From Cyclonatronum proteinivorum (GTDB lineage Bacteria > Bacteroidota > Rhodothermia > Balneolales > Cyclonatronaceae): DNA of 64,000 bases. The position numbers and the translations under genes were made by a program. The DNA lies in contig NZ_CP027806.1 of the NCBI RefSeq assembly GCF_003353065.1, positions 1,025,001 through 1,089,000 on the forward strand. Reading direction: 5' to 3'. Every line of letters starts with the position of its first letter. The stretch's first letter is position 1. Below, piece after piece: positions 29,533 to 38,599 of the stretch. The notes beneath the pieces were generated by a model. That model saw only the letters and a list, made by a program, of their open reading frames with translations. It searched no databases and had not been told where the DNA came from.

Positions 29533-30720
29533 TTACCCCCGCTCAATCCGGATCAGCCGCCCGTTGCTTTCATCGGTGAGCACATACAAATGTCCGTCCG
29601 GACCAACCCGTACATCACGGACGCGATCACCAATCGTGAGCTTTTCTTCTCCGACAACGGTTTCCCCTTCCAGCATAATCCGGCGGATTTCCCCGCTCAC
29701 GAGACCGCCGCTGAACAGGTTGCCCTGCCATTCGGGGAACACCTCCCCGTGATACACCGCAAGCCCGCTCGGCGCCTGCGCGGGGGTCCAGACCACCAGC
29801 GGATCAACCTTGCCCGGCTTCTTCGTTTTCCGGCTGATGCGGGTGAAATGATACTCGCGGCTGTAAGTCACCAGCGGCCATCCGAAATTGCTGCCTTCGG
29901 TGAGGAGATTCAGCTCATCGCCCCCGCGCGCGCCGTGTTCATTCGCCCACACGCGACCGCTCACCGGATCGTACGCCAGCCCCTGAATATTGCGGTGTCC
30001 CCAGGTCCAGATTTCGGGCAGGACGTCCTCCCCGGCTTCAGCCTCCGTAAACGGCGCGCCCTGCGCGGCGCGGCCCGCATCGGTCAGCCTCACCACCGTA
30101 CCGAGGTGATTCCTCCGGTTCTGTGCCTGCTCCCGTATCCAGCCGCCGTCGAAGCGGATGTAGTTGCCGCCATCAGCAATGCTCACGAGCAGCTCATTGC
30201 CGGGCAGCCAGGCCATGCGCGAGCCAAAATGCTGATTCCCGGTTTTGGCGACATTGGTCTCGAAGATGACTTCAACCGCGGTGAGGCTGCTGCCGTCAAA
30301 AACGCCCCGCGCGACCGTCGTACGGTTGGCATCGCGGTCGCCCGCAGCGTAGGTGAGGTACACCAGCCGGTTTTCCTCAAAATCCGGATGCAGCGTAAGG
30401 TCAAGCAGTCCGCCCTGACCATCAGCAAACACGGGCGGCACGCCGGCAACCGGATCCGGCAACAGCACGCCATCGCGCACAATCCGAAGCCGCCCCGGAC
30501 GCTCGGTAATCAGCAGCTCATCCTCGCTGATCCACGCCACCGCCCAGGGGTGCTCCAGCCCTTCGAGCACGGTTACGGCCTGCCAGCCTAAGGCCTCGGG
30601 CACATCCCCCGAAAGCCGCACGGGTCCCTCGGGCATGCGGCAACCGGCCAAAACCACAAAAAGCAGGAGGAAAATCAAAACCGGCCGGAAAGAAAAGCGG
30701 AAAAAGAAATCAGGTTTCAT
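29533..30720 (-). CDS. PQQ-dependent sugar dehydrogenase family lipoprotein
   Basis: Soluble aldose sugar dehydrogenase/sorbosone-dehydrogenase type six-bladed beta propeller. 395 aa: a lipoprotein signal with lipobox LAGC at about residues 24-27, then LEHPWAVAWISEDELLITER, GGLLDLTLHPDFEENRLVYL, HLGTVVRL, and WGHRNIQGLAYDP followed by NEHGARGGDELN, the classic signatures of the YliI/Gdh-B group. Whether it binds PQQ is inferred. Its stop lies 31 bases from the end of the repeat array. Confidence 0.88.
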   Translation of the reverse strand: MKPDFFFRFSFRPVLIFLLLFVVLAGCRMPEGPVRLSGDVPEALGWQAVTVLEGLEHPWAVAWISEDELLITERPGRLRIVRDGVLLPDPVAGVPPVFADGQGGLLDLTLHPDFEENRLVYLTYAAGDRDANRTTVARGVFDGSSLTAVEVIFETNVAKTGNQHFGSRMAWLPGNELLVSIADGGNYIRFDGGWIREQAQNRRNHLGTVVRLTDAGRAAQGAPFTEAEAGEDVLPEIWTWGHRNIQGLAYDPVSGRVWANEHGARGGDELNLLTEGSNFGWPLVTYSREYHFTRISRKTKKPGKVDPLVVWTPAQAPSGLAVYHGEVFPEWQGNLFSGGLVSGEIRRIMLEGETVVGEEKLTIGDRVRDVRVGPDGHLYVLTDESNGRLIRIERG

Positions 30721-30777
30721 GAGGGGAAATATTAGGAGGTGGAAAGATGGGGTTCAGAAGGGCAGGGGAGCTGCATA

Positions 30778-31671
30778 TCAGCCGTCTGTCTGCTTCTGCT
30801 CGAGCTTGCTCAGATACACATAAATCAGCTGCGACAGGATTCCGGTGAGCAGGGCTACGGCTGCAATCCAGCCCCCGTAAATGGGATCGGCCGACAAAGA
30901 AATGCGCAAAATTACGGTCGAAGATACAAAACCGGCATTCCTGAATAAGCGCGCATAGGTTTGGCTGAACATAAAAGAAGCAATGAAAATAAACACATCA
31001 GCAAAAATCATGACGGTGTAGAATTCGACAAAAAATATAACATTCAGATCAAGGCTGAAGGGCACTTCATAAAAAATAAGGCGATAGGCCGCTGTACTAA
31101 ATTCATACGCAGCATAAAATGTAAGACTGGTGAACACAACGACCAAAAAAAGAGATACCTGTTTTTTCAGCGTAATGAACTTGGTGATTTCCTTATCCGA
31201 AATTGCTGCAAGCCCTTTACGTTTCAAACTGACATGATAGAAAACCCCAACCAGCAGAAAAAGCAGCAATCCGCTGCCGAGATCCGTGGCAATCTGGAGA
31301 ATAGCTTCCTTTTGTTCCGCAATCTGATCAAAGCTCTCAAAATTGGAAATATCCTTAAAAACCCGCCTGATGATAATAAGGGAAATGATTTCGTACTGTT
31401 TGCGAATCGACTCAGAAAAAGAAAGCGGCAGGGCCAGAATCAGCAGATACACCTCATAAACCAAAATGATGCTGAAGGGCGTGTACAGCGCAGCCAGATA
31501 ATTGGGGTTGAGGCCGCTGAGCAGGATGTTATCAGGAAAACTGTTTCGCAGGAAAATCAGAATCAGGTGCCCGAAAAACAGGAAAAAAGAAAAATAAACC
31601 GTCCACTGTTCCGCTTTATGTTTAACGGAAGCGCTGCTGAGGATGTCATATAAGCGGTTAATTTTTAGCAT
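30778..31671 (-). CDS. Integral membrane protein of unknown function
   Basis: 297 aa with about seven or eight hydrophobic stretches (for example FFLFFGHLILIFL, LLLFLLVGVFYHV, LFLVVVFTSLTFYAAYEF) and short charged loops, ending in a Gln/Lys-rich tail. No family signature recognised. Same direction as the sugar dehydrogenase, about 57 bases upstream of it, so the two may be cotranscribed. Confidence 0.6.
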   Translation of the reverse strand: MLKINRLYDILSSASVKHKAEQWTVYFSFFLFFGHLILIFLRNSFPDNILLSGLNPNYLAALYTPFSIILVYEVYLLILALPLSFSESIRKQYEIISLIIIRRVFKDISNFESFDQIAEQKEAILQIATDLGSGLLLFLLVGVFYHVSLKRKGLAAISDKEITKFITLKKQVSLFLVVVFTSLTFYAAYEFSTAAYRLIFYEVPFSLDLNVIFFVEFYTVMIFADVFIFIASFMFSQTYARLFRNAGFVSSTVILRISLSADPIYGGWIAAVALLTGILSQLIYVYLSKLEQKQTDG

Positions 31672-32081
31672 GATGGGCTAACGGTGCCGCCTCCTGATTC
31701 ATTCCGGTGGTTTGGTTTCAAAGAAAGGCAGGAGCGGTGGCACACCCGCACAAATAAGGGCGCGCGCATTTTGGCGGACTTTTTCTGCGGGGCCCGTCAC
31801 CGGTTTACCTGCCCGCCCCAACATCTCATCATCTAATCCTCTGCACCTGCACCCGCACCCGCAGAACTCCCGGGCCGGATGCACCCCGTAACAAAAAGGG
31901 ACCGGCACCCGCCCCCCGCTGACCTCAAAGCCGCCTCACCTTCGGGCACGCTTTGGAAAACAGGCCAACCCCCCGCCCAAACCCGCAACCCCAACCCGAC
32001 CATGACCCGAACATGACCCGAATGTGACCCGAACGTGAAGCACACCGGAAATGAGTAGAGATGCGAGAAATAGGGGGGGGC
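31672..32081. other. C-rich, strand-asymmetric non-coding stretch
   Basis: 410 bp with no convincing gene. The plus strand is strikingly C-rich and G-poor, with short iterations (GCACCTGCACCCGCACCCGC near 31850) and a run of TGACCCGAA-type 10-11-mers at 31998-32036. Overlapping frames here look like compositional artefacts. It ends in a run of eight G at about 32073-32080. Confidence 0.5.
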
Positions 32082-32363
32082 TTACACGCATGAACCGGCT
32101 GAAGCCGAATCCACCCCCGGCTGCACACAGCGCTGCATCTTCCCGCACCAATACCGATCCAGCTCAGGCTCCATCATCATACTTTCAACCAGTGCCAAAT
32201 CGGCAACGAGCATGTGGCTCAGGTAGGATTGCTGCTGATATTGGAGGGCGTCGGCCTCAGAGGCGAAGGCCAGGTAAATTTCGCCTTCATCAACGAGGAA
32301 AAAGGGGAAGGCGGGGGACCAGAAGTCTTCGGTGATAGTAAATCGAATGGGTGTGGATTTCAT
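32082..32363 (-). CDS. Small hypothetical protein
   Basis: 93 aa from the second of two adjacent ATG codons. N-terminal half is rich in aromatic residues (FTITEDFWSPAFPFFLVDEG); the middle reads EADALQYQQQSYLSHMLVADL. No signal peptide or membrane segment. No family recognised. It may be real because its composition is balanced, unlike the adjacent C-rich region, but its C-terminus runs into that region and may be decayed. Confidence 0.4.
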   Translation of the reverse strand: MKSTPIRFTITEDFWSPAFPFFLVDEGEIYLAFASEADALQYQQQSYLSHMLVADLALVESMMMEPELDRYWCGKMQRCVQPGVDSASAGSCV

Positions 32364-32415
32364 CAACTGATAAATGGGAGGTGTATTGATTAAAGATGTA
32401 GTCAGAAAAAATGGC

Positions 32416-32446
32416 TTGTAGCTTTCTTGTAAATAAAGTATGTTTG
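32416..32446 (+). promoter_or_regulatory. Candidate Bacteroidota-type promoter of the restriction gene
   Basis: TATGTTTG at 32439-32446 matches the -7 consensus TAnnTTTG, and TTG at 32416-32418 lies 20 bases upstream as the -33 element. The start codon follows 51 bases later across an AT-rich leader. Prediction by consensus only. Confidence 0.45.
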
Positions 32447-32497
32447 ATTTTCCGACTAGATTAGAGCAAATATCTATTTAAATATAAAAATAATAAT

Positions 32498-33217
32498 ATG
32501 ACAAACGAAGACGAACTTATTGAAAAGGTTGTAGACTTTGTTGAACAAAGTATTTTTCAGCCACACATTAAGGCCTCATTGGAAAAGCATACTAAATTAC
32601 GGTCATATAAAATAAACCCAATAATAGTAAAATATTTGTCTAAAGTTTTGGAGGATGAATACACCCCAATAGGTGTTGCGAAAGCTTTATATTTTCCAAG
32701 GGTATTAGGAACTTCAATAAATACTTCTTTTGGTACTCAAGTGCAAAATATGTTTGTTGAATTAGGGATCGCCCAGGGTTCGATGATTAAGGGGATGGAT
32801 ATTGAGTTTATAGATAGACATGATAATCGAAAAAAATGGTGTCAGCTAAAAGCGGGGCCAAACACTATTAACTCTGAAGACGTAAAACCGATATTGTCAA
32901 AATTTGAAGGTACAATTAGACTTGCTAAAACAAACAACGCGATGCGTGGCATAAGAAACTCAGATTTTATTGTCGGTGTATTATATGGTACATCAAACGA
33001 GCTCAGTCAGCACTATCGTAAAATTAATGATGTTTATCCGGTTTATATTGGTAATGAATTTTGGAGTAGGATAACTGGGTATGAGAATATTTACAGTAAA
33101 CTGGAAGATGAAATGCAAGCAATGATTGAATCTTTAAATACGCACGATTTTATAAACCAAGGTTGTAATACACTAGCTGAGGAAATTAGCCGGTCATCGA
33201 TTTTTGACTTTCGTTAA
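32498..33217 (+). CDS. Type II restriction endonuclease, PmeII-like
   Basis: 239 aa. The core MDIEFID...KKWCQLKAGPNTINSEDV fits a PD-(D/E)XK-type active site with Q-x-K and strongly resembles PmeII-family endonucleases (family recognition from memory). Partner of the convergent cytosine methyltransferase, whose 3' end it overlaps by 32 bases. Visibly more AT-rich than the surrounding genes, consistent with acquisition by transfer. The recognition sequence cannot be read from the gene. Confidence 0.72.
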   Translation: MTNEDELIEKVVDFVEQSIFQPHIKASLEKHTKLRSYKINPIIVKYLSKVLEDEYTPIGVAKALYFPRVLGTSINTSFGTQVQNMFVELGIAQGSMIKGMDIEFIDRHDNRKKWCQLKAGPNTINSEDVKPILSKFEGTIRLAKTNNAMRGIRNSDFIVGVLYGTSNELSQHYRKINDVYPVYIGNEFWSRITGYENIYSKLEDEMQAMIESLNTHDFINQGCNTLAEEISRSSIFDFR

Positions 33218-34460
33218 TAATACTGCTATACCTGTTTAAAAAGTCAATTAACGAATAACCAATCTCTTCTCCAAGGTTTACAGGTACCGCGTTACCGATC
33301 TGTTTGTACTGCTGAGCTATGGAACCCGCAAACTGCCAATCGTCGGGAAACGTCTGAATTCTAGCGTATTCCCGAACTGTAAAGGGTCTGGTTTCGTCTG
33401 GATGGCATCTTTCAGTTTGTTTTTGAGCGGGACTGCAAGTTAATGTGAGGCATGGCTCATCCCATCCAATCCTTCTTGCCATTCCCGTTTTACCTCCATC
33501 AAGGTGGTAACTCCCTCCCATATACTCTTTTTGAATGTCAATTGGCAAGTCTCTCCAATAACCTTTAGGCGGTACCATCTCCATTACCTTCTTTTTGTAT
33601 TTAGGGTATTTTGCACCATCAGATTCGGGAACATCTGAATCAAAAAGTTCGCCTTTCTTTAGCGCATCAGATAGATTATAGATGCGATTATATTTTGCTG
33701 GATAGTTATATTCGACTTCTACATCTTTACGGATTGCTACAAGAAAAACTCGTTCACGTTTTTGTGGAACTCTATAATGTATAGCTTTTAGTATTTGTAC
33801 TGGTACTACATTATACCCTATTTCATCTAAAATAGATATCATACCTTGTATAGTTCTGCCGTTGTCATGGCTTAATAACCCTCTTACATTTTCACCAACA
33901 CACACAATGGGCTGTACTTCGTCAACAACTCTTGCAAATTCATAGAAAAGAGTTCCACGGGCATCCGAAAGACCAAGTTTTTTACCAGCATAGCTAAAAG
34001 CCTGACATGGAAAACCTCCGGTAACGATGTCCGTTTTACCTTTAAAGGACGAGAAATCAAAATCTTTTATATCCCCTTCTAAAATATTCCAATGCGGTCT
34101 GTTCATACGAAGTGTTTCGCATGCCCATTTGTCAATTTCGTTAAGAGCTATACAGTTCAAACCTGATTTTTCTAAGCCAATCGCAAGCCCCCCCGCGCCT
34201 GCGAAAAGCTCAAGAACAGAGTAAGGTTTATTCGATGGAACATAGTTTGTTTCATTGTCCTGTACACTTCGGTCAAATAGATCCCCAACAAATTGATTTA
34301 GCATTTCTTTTTTATAGATACGGTAATTAGAAACGGGTTCACGGCTTGCGATTAATAGACCTTCTCGATCCCAACGTCTAAGGGTTTGTTTACTTTTGCC
34401 TAGGTAATCAGCAGCTTCACTTAGTGTATAAAATTCTTTCATAACCTTGTTGTTAAACAT
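33186..34460 (-). CDS. DNA (cytosine-5) methyltransferase with N-terminal helix-turn-helix
   Basis: Protects host DNA from the neighbouring endonuclease. 424 aa. Residues ~8-60 are a MerR/excisionase-type HTH (YTLSEAADYLGKSKQTLRRW). The C5-MTase motifs follow: I LELFAGAGGLAIG, IV GGFPCQAFS (catalytic Cys), VI ENVRG, VIII PQKRERVFLV and X QIGNAVPVN. The HTH could let the enzyme regulate its own operon, as known for M.SsoII-type enzymes (inference). A start at 34442 is an alternative. AT-rich, like the endonuclease gene. Confidence 0.93.
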   Translation of the reverse strand: MFNNKVMKEFYTLSEAADYLGKSKQTLRRWDREGLLIASREPVSNYRIYKKEMLNQFVGDLFDRSVQDNETNYVPSNKPYSVLELFAGAGGLAIGLEKSGLNCIALNEIDKWACETLRMNRPHWNILEGDIKDFDFSSFKGKTDIVTGGFPCQAFSYAGKKLGLSDARGTLFYEFARVVDEVQPIVCVGENVRGLLSHDNGRTIQGMISILDEIGYNVVPVQILKAIHYRVPQKRERVFLVAIRKDVEVEYNYPAKYNRIYNLSDALKKGELFDSDVPESDGAKYPKYKKKVMEMVPPKGYWRDLPIDIQKEYMGGSYHLDGGKTGMARRIGWDEPCLTLTCSPAQKQTERCHPDETRPFTVREYARIQTFPDDWQFAGSIAQQYKQIGNAVPVNLGEEIGYSLIDFLNRYSSIINESQKSMTG

Positions 34461-34779
34461 TGCTCATTGGTTATTAATATAAACAGGTTCATTATTTGTT
34501 CCTAAATTAATCACTTTAAAAAAATGACTCTTAAATTAAATATTATCAGCACCATACTTCTTTGATAGGTCTGTTGTGATAGAAATAAATTTGTTGAAAC
34601 CGATAGATTGAGTAGGTTAAAATTAAGGAAACAAGGTTCTTCATTTGATAAAAATGAATTTTGTGCGATTAGCTTATAGGTGTGTTTGTTGGCTGTCAAT
34701 TTTCTTGACAACTAAATGATAGCTCGCTATTTATCAGTAAAAAAAATTAGAACAATAAGATTTTAGCTGAATACCATTT
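34461..34779. other. AT-rich divergent promoter region
   Basis: 319 bp between the divergent methyltransferase and McrB-like genes, with no gene recognised. Composition is strongly AT-rich. It must hold promoters for both directions; no clear consensus or operator was identified. Confidence 0.4.
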
Positions 34780-36240
34780 ATGTCTACTGAATTAGAACAC
34801 GAATTTAAAAACTGGTTGGAAAGAAACCACCCCAAACCTTCCAATGCTTCCAGTTCATATCTGAGAGCGCTCGAAATTTTCTCGGCTTATATGGCGGATA
34901 GCGGGCTCGCAGGAAAAAGTTCAATTTTTGAGGTAACTGACGAAAACATGCTCCAAGTCTTGTATGATGAGGCCAGAGCGCAACAAAAAGATCCTGATTC
35001 CAGGTTGCATCAATCTGGCCCAACCAGTTACGGTGAAAAGGGATTTTATTCTGCTGCAATAAACAGGTATATGGCATTCTTACAAAAAGAGAAGACCAAA
35101 GAAAGATTATCAAACCAATCTGACTTAACTAAACATTTTTATAGTAAACTGGTAGTGAGCGGTCTTCTGTTCTCAGACCAAACAATCCTCCGCTTCATCG
35201 CCTCTCTCCTTACCAAACCCTTCGTAATCCTCACAGGCCTTTCGGGTTCCGGAAAAACCAAGCTTGCACAGGCTTTTGCGATGTGGATTTCTGAGAGCGA
35301 AGAGCAGTACTGTTTGGTCCCGGTAGGTGCTGACTGGACGAACCGGGAGCCGCTTTTGGGCTACCCCAACGCGCTAAAGGATCAGGAGTATGTGAAACCG
35401 GAAAACCGGGTTCTGGATTTAATCCTCGGGGCAAATCAAAACAGTCATCTGCCGTATTTCCTAATTCTTGACGAAATGAACCTCAGCCATGTGGAGCGTT
35501 ATTTTGCTGATTTCCTGAGTGCCATGGAGTCCGGAGAAAAAATAGCGCTGCATAGCGGGTCGGAAGCCTGGAACGGAGTGCCGTCTTCGCTTAAACTGCC
35601 GGATAACCTGTTTATCATTGGTACAGTCAACATTGACGAAACGACCAATATGTTCAGTCCCAAAGTGCTCGACCGCGCCAGCACCATTGAGTTCAGGGTC
35701 AGTAAATCCGATATCCACAGTTTCCTCGACGAAATGCAGTCCTTAAATATGAAAGCCCTTGAAGGCAAAGGAGCCGGTACGGGTGCTTCTTTTCTTGAAA
35801 TGGCGCGCACTAAAACGCATGGCGCAATGCCTGATAAAGGTCTTCGTGAAAGCCTGCTGCTCTTTTTCGAAGAGCTCAGTAAGACCGGTGCCGAATTCGG
35901 GTACCGGTCAGCTTCAGAAATTGTCCGGCTGATTCGTAACCTTGAAGCGCTTGACCCTCAAGGAGCGCTTACGGCAGATCAGAGGCTTGATATTGCGGTG
36001 ATGCAGAAACTGCTTCCCAAACTGCACGGCTCAAGACGAAAACTTGTGCCGGTACTGAAAACCCTGGCCGGGCTGTGCCTGAAGGAAGTCCGTGAAGATA
36101 TCGTCAGAGATGTTTTGGGCAATACCGCCTATACCGCAAGCGATCCGGATAACGTGAAGTACCCGCTTTCGCTGGAAAAGATTACCCGCATGTATCAGGG
36201 CGCGATTGATAACGGATACGCAAGCTATGCAGAAGCCTGA
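34780..36240 (+). CDS. McrB-like AAA+ (GTPase-type) restriction subunit
   Basis: Motor subunit of a type IV (modification-dependent) restriction system. 486 aa. Residues 1-130 are a separate N-terminal region, probably DNA-specificity. The motor follows: Walker A LTGLSGSGKTKLA (~150), Walker B FLILDEMNLSHVERYFADFL and the sensor-like TVNIDETTNMFSPKVLDRAS, typical of McrB. The ATG at 36227 of the next gene overlaps its end by 14 bases, indicating a two-gene operon. The first ~380 bases are much more AT-rich than the rest, suggesting a swapped N-terminal domain. Confidence 0.85.
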   Translation: MSTELEHEFKNWLERNHPKPSNASSSYLRALEIFSAYMADSGLAGKSSIFEVTDENMLQVLYDEARAQQKDPDSRLHQSGPTSYGEKGFYSAAINRYMAFLQKEKTKERLSNQSDLTKHFYSKLVVSGLLFSDQTILRFIASLLTKPFVILTGLSGSGKTKLAQAFAMWISESEEQYCLVPVGADWTNREPLLGYPNALKDQEYVKPENRVLDLILGANQNSHLPYFLILDEMNLSHVERYFADFLSAMESGEKIALHSGSEAWNGVPSSLKLPDNLFIIGTVNIDETTNMFSPKVLDRASTIEFRVSKSDIHSFLDEMQSLNMKALEGKGAGTGASFLEMARTKTHGAMPDKGLRESLLLFFEELSKTGAEFGYRSASEIVRLIRNLEALDPQGALTADQRLDIAVMQKLLPKLHGSRRKLVPVLKTLAGLCLKEVREDIVRDVLGNTAYTASDPDNVKYPLSLEKITRMYQGAIDNGYASYAEA

Positions 36241-38599
36241 TCCTGTTTCTCGTCCCGTTTCTGATGGGGTTCTGAAAATCCCGCTGGATACGGTTGAAAA
36301 GGGACTCAAGCTCATTATTGAAGAGCGCAGGAAAGGTACGCTGTTTGAACTTGATGCCGTGGCTGAAGGATTTCATGAAGCGCGGCATCAGCTCCTTGAG
36401 GGGCAGTCGTATGATTTTGAATTCAGCAGCAACGATTTTTGCTTCGGTGAGCCGAAAGTACGTGCCGGTCGTATAGTGCAGGCCCGAAAGAGCAGACCGC
36501 ACATGGGTACCCTTGAGCCGAATATTTTTGTAGGTACGCTGCAGCTGGATGTTTGCCGCAAGTCTCAGCCGGAGGTCAGCTGCGGTGCCGTTCAGCTGGA
36601 AGTGCAGTCCGTTAAAACCGGCTACCGTGACGATTACCGGAATATGCTCGAATATATCACGGACCGCTGCACGGCCCTGCTTATGCAGTCGGATTCGCCC
36701 GTGCGTCAGATGGTTGAAGTCGATTATGAAGCAGACTATGAAAGCCTGTATCAGCGCTTTGCGTTTGTACGGTCTGTGATCGGGTCAGATGATTTTGCGG
36801 CTGCGGTACACCGGGTTGTTACCGCACCTGTCACAGGCTGGCGTGAAATCAGTGAGAAGCAGGATGTGCGCAGAATTCGCCGGTTTTCGGCTTCCGGTAT
36901 TCGGGAAATTACGCAGGGCCGCAACCGTCAGCAGCTTTCCGCCTTGCACCCCCTCGCACAACAGGGCATTCCGAGCATGCCTGCCCGCGTACACAGCAGC
37001 ATAAAAACAGACTCCGTCGATACGCCTGAGAACCGTTTCATAAAATATGCACTCGAAAGTTTTGCTTTTTTCTGTGCAGGTATTCATGAAAGCGTATCTG
37101 TGCAGCCGGGCTCAGCCCTGCATACGGAATCGGCTGATTTGGTGAACAGGCTGGAATCATGGCTGCAGCACAGCATGTTCCGCGAGGTCTCGCGTCCGGC
37201 AACGCTTCGCATCAACAGCCCGGTGCTGCAGCGGAAAACGGGATACAGGGCAGTGCTCCGAGCATGGCTAATGTTTGACCTTGCGGCCAAACTGGTCTGG
37301 CGCGGCGGTGATGATGTGTATCAGGCCGGAAAAAAAGACATCGCGACCCTGTATGAATACTGGCTGTTTTTCCAGCTGACCGATCTCTTTAGCGGGATGT
37401 TCCGCCTCGAACAGCAGGCACTGGAAAAGCTGATAGTGCCGGACACTTCGCAGCTGAATCTCACCCTGAAGCAGGGCAAAGAAACCATCCTTCACGGTGT
37501 ATTCAGGACGGAAAGCCGTGCACTGCAGGTTCGGTTCAGCTATAACCGCACGTACAGCGGCACATCGTTCGAAAAAAGCTATCCTGGTCCGGGCAGCTGG
37601 ACCACCGCAATGCGGCCTGATTACAGCCTGACGGTATGGCCTGCCGGAATTAGTGAGGCGATTGCTGAACAGGAAGAGCTGATTGTTCACATACACTTCG
37701 ACGCCAAGTATAAGGTAGAAAACCTTGCCGACTATCTTCGGGAAAGGGCTGAAGCTGCTCCGGAAATGATAGATTCTGAAAAGCAGCGTGAGCGGGAGGG
37801 GCGTTATAAAAATGCGGATCTGCTTAAAATGCACGCCTACAAGGATGCCATCCGGCGCACGGGCGGCGCGTATGTGCTTTATCCCGGCGACATTCCCGTG
37901 AGGCGGCAGGGCTTTCACGAAATCATCCCCGGACTTGGTGCTTTCCCCGTGAAGCCTTCACGGGATGAAACCGGCATACAGGAACTTCGGCAGTTTATTG
38001 AAGAGGTCATCCGGCACTTCATCAACCGTTCGAGTCAGCGGGAAAAAGCGGCACTAAAACTGTGGCAGGTGCACCGAGAAGAACCAAAGGTCAATCACTC
38101 GGTTGCCCGCTCTGTCCCCGAAGCTTACGGCGTGAACCGGGATCATATTCCCGACGAAACGCAGGTGCTGGTGGGTTACTGCAACAGGCAGGAACAGTTT
38201 GACTGGATTCGGGCGAAGAAACGCTATAATTTCAGAACAGACGGCAGTCAGGGTTCTCTTGTGCTTGACAGCAAAACGGTAACTGCAAAATACTTGCTGA
38301 TCCACAGAGCGGGGAAGGATGAAACGGCTGAACTATGGGAGATCATTTCGGATGGTCCGGAAGTTTTTTCAAAAGAAAAGCTGCTCCAAATGGACTATCC
38401 CGGTCCGTCGCAGCCCTATTATCTGGTAATCAAAATCAAAAAGGCTTCAGCCGGGGAATTCAGGGGTTTGGTATGGGAGCATGGTAAACTTGCCGGTTAT
38501 AAAGAAGGCTTAAGGAAAGGGCTGCCTTTCACGGTCACACTTTCAGAGCTGATGGCCGTATCCCGTAAAGTACCGGTACTGACCGGGGAGCCCGATTAA
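36227..38599 (+). CDS. DUF2357/DUF524 McrC-like nuclease subunit
   Basis: Likely nuclease partner of the McrB-like protein. 790 aa from the ATG at 36227 (a TTG at 36206 is possible). The N-terminal half matches DUF2357-type McrC homologues; the C-terminal half holds a PD-(D/E)XK active site: RPDYSLTV near residue 465 and HFDAKYKV ~25 residues later, then KMHAYKDAIRR and GAFPVKPS. Overlaps the upstream gene by 14 bases and the convergent vsr by 4. A fragment of a related gene survives at 39173-39355. Confidence 0.82.
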   Translation: MQKPDPVSRPVSDGVLKIPLDTVEKGLKLIIEERRKGTLFELDAVAEGFHEARHQLLEGQSYDFEFSSNDFCFGEPKVRAGRIVQARKSRPHMGTLEPNIFVGTLQLDVCRKSQPEVSCGAVQLEVQSVKTGYRDDYRNMLEYITDRCTALLMQSDSPVRQMVEVDYEADYESLYQRFAFVRSVIGSDDFAAAVHRVVTAPVTGWREISEKQDVRRIRRFSASGIREITQGRNRQQLSALHPLAQQGIPSMPARVHSSIKTDSVDTPENRFIKYALESFAFFCAGIHESVSVQPGSALHTESADLVNRLESWLQHSMFREVSRPATLRINSPVLQRKTGYRAVLRAWLMFDLAAKLVWRGGDDVYQAGKKDIATLYEYWLFFQLTDLFSGMFRLEQQALEKLIVPDTSQLNLTLKQGKETILHGVFRTESRALQVRFSYNRTYSGTSFEKSYPGPGSWTTAMRPDYSLTVWPAGISEAIAEQEELIVHIHFDAKYKVENLADYLRERAEAAPEMIDSEKQREREGRYKNADLLKMHAYKDAIRRTGGAYVLYPGDIPVRRQGFHEIIPGLGAFPVKPSRDETGIQELRQFIEEVIRHFINRSSQREKAALKLWQVHREEPKVNHSVARSVPEAYGVNRDHIPDETQVLVGYCNRQEQFDWIRAKKRYNFRTDGSQGSLVLDSKTVTAKYLLIHRAGKDETAELWEIISDGPEVFSKEKLLQMDYPGPSQPYYLVIKIKKASAGEFRGLVWEHGKLAGYKEGLRKGLPFTVTLSELMAVSRKVPVLTGEPD

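Noticed and set aside
31699-32151. Several overlapping minus-strand frames rich in Gly and Arg
   Set aside because: Produced by the C-rich strand; low complexity, no starts or domains.
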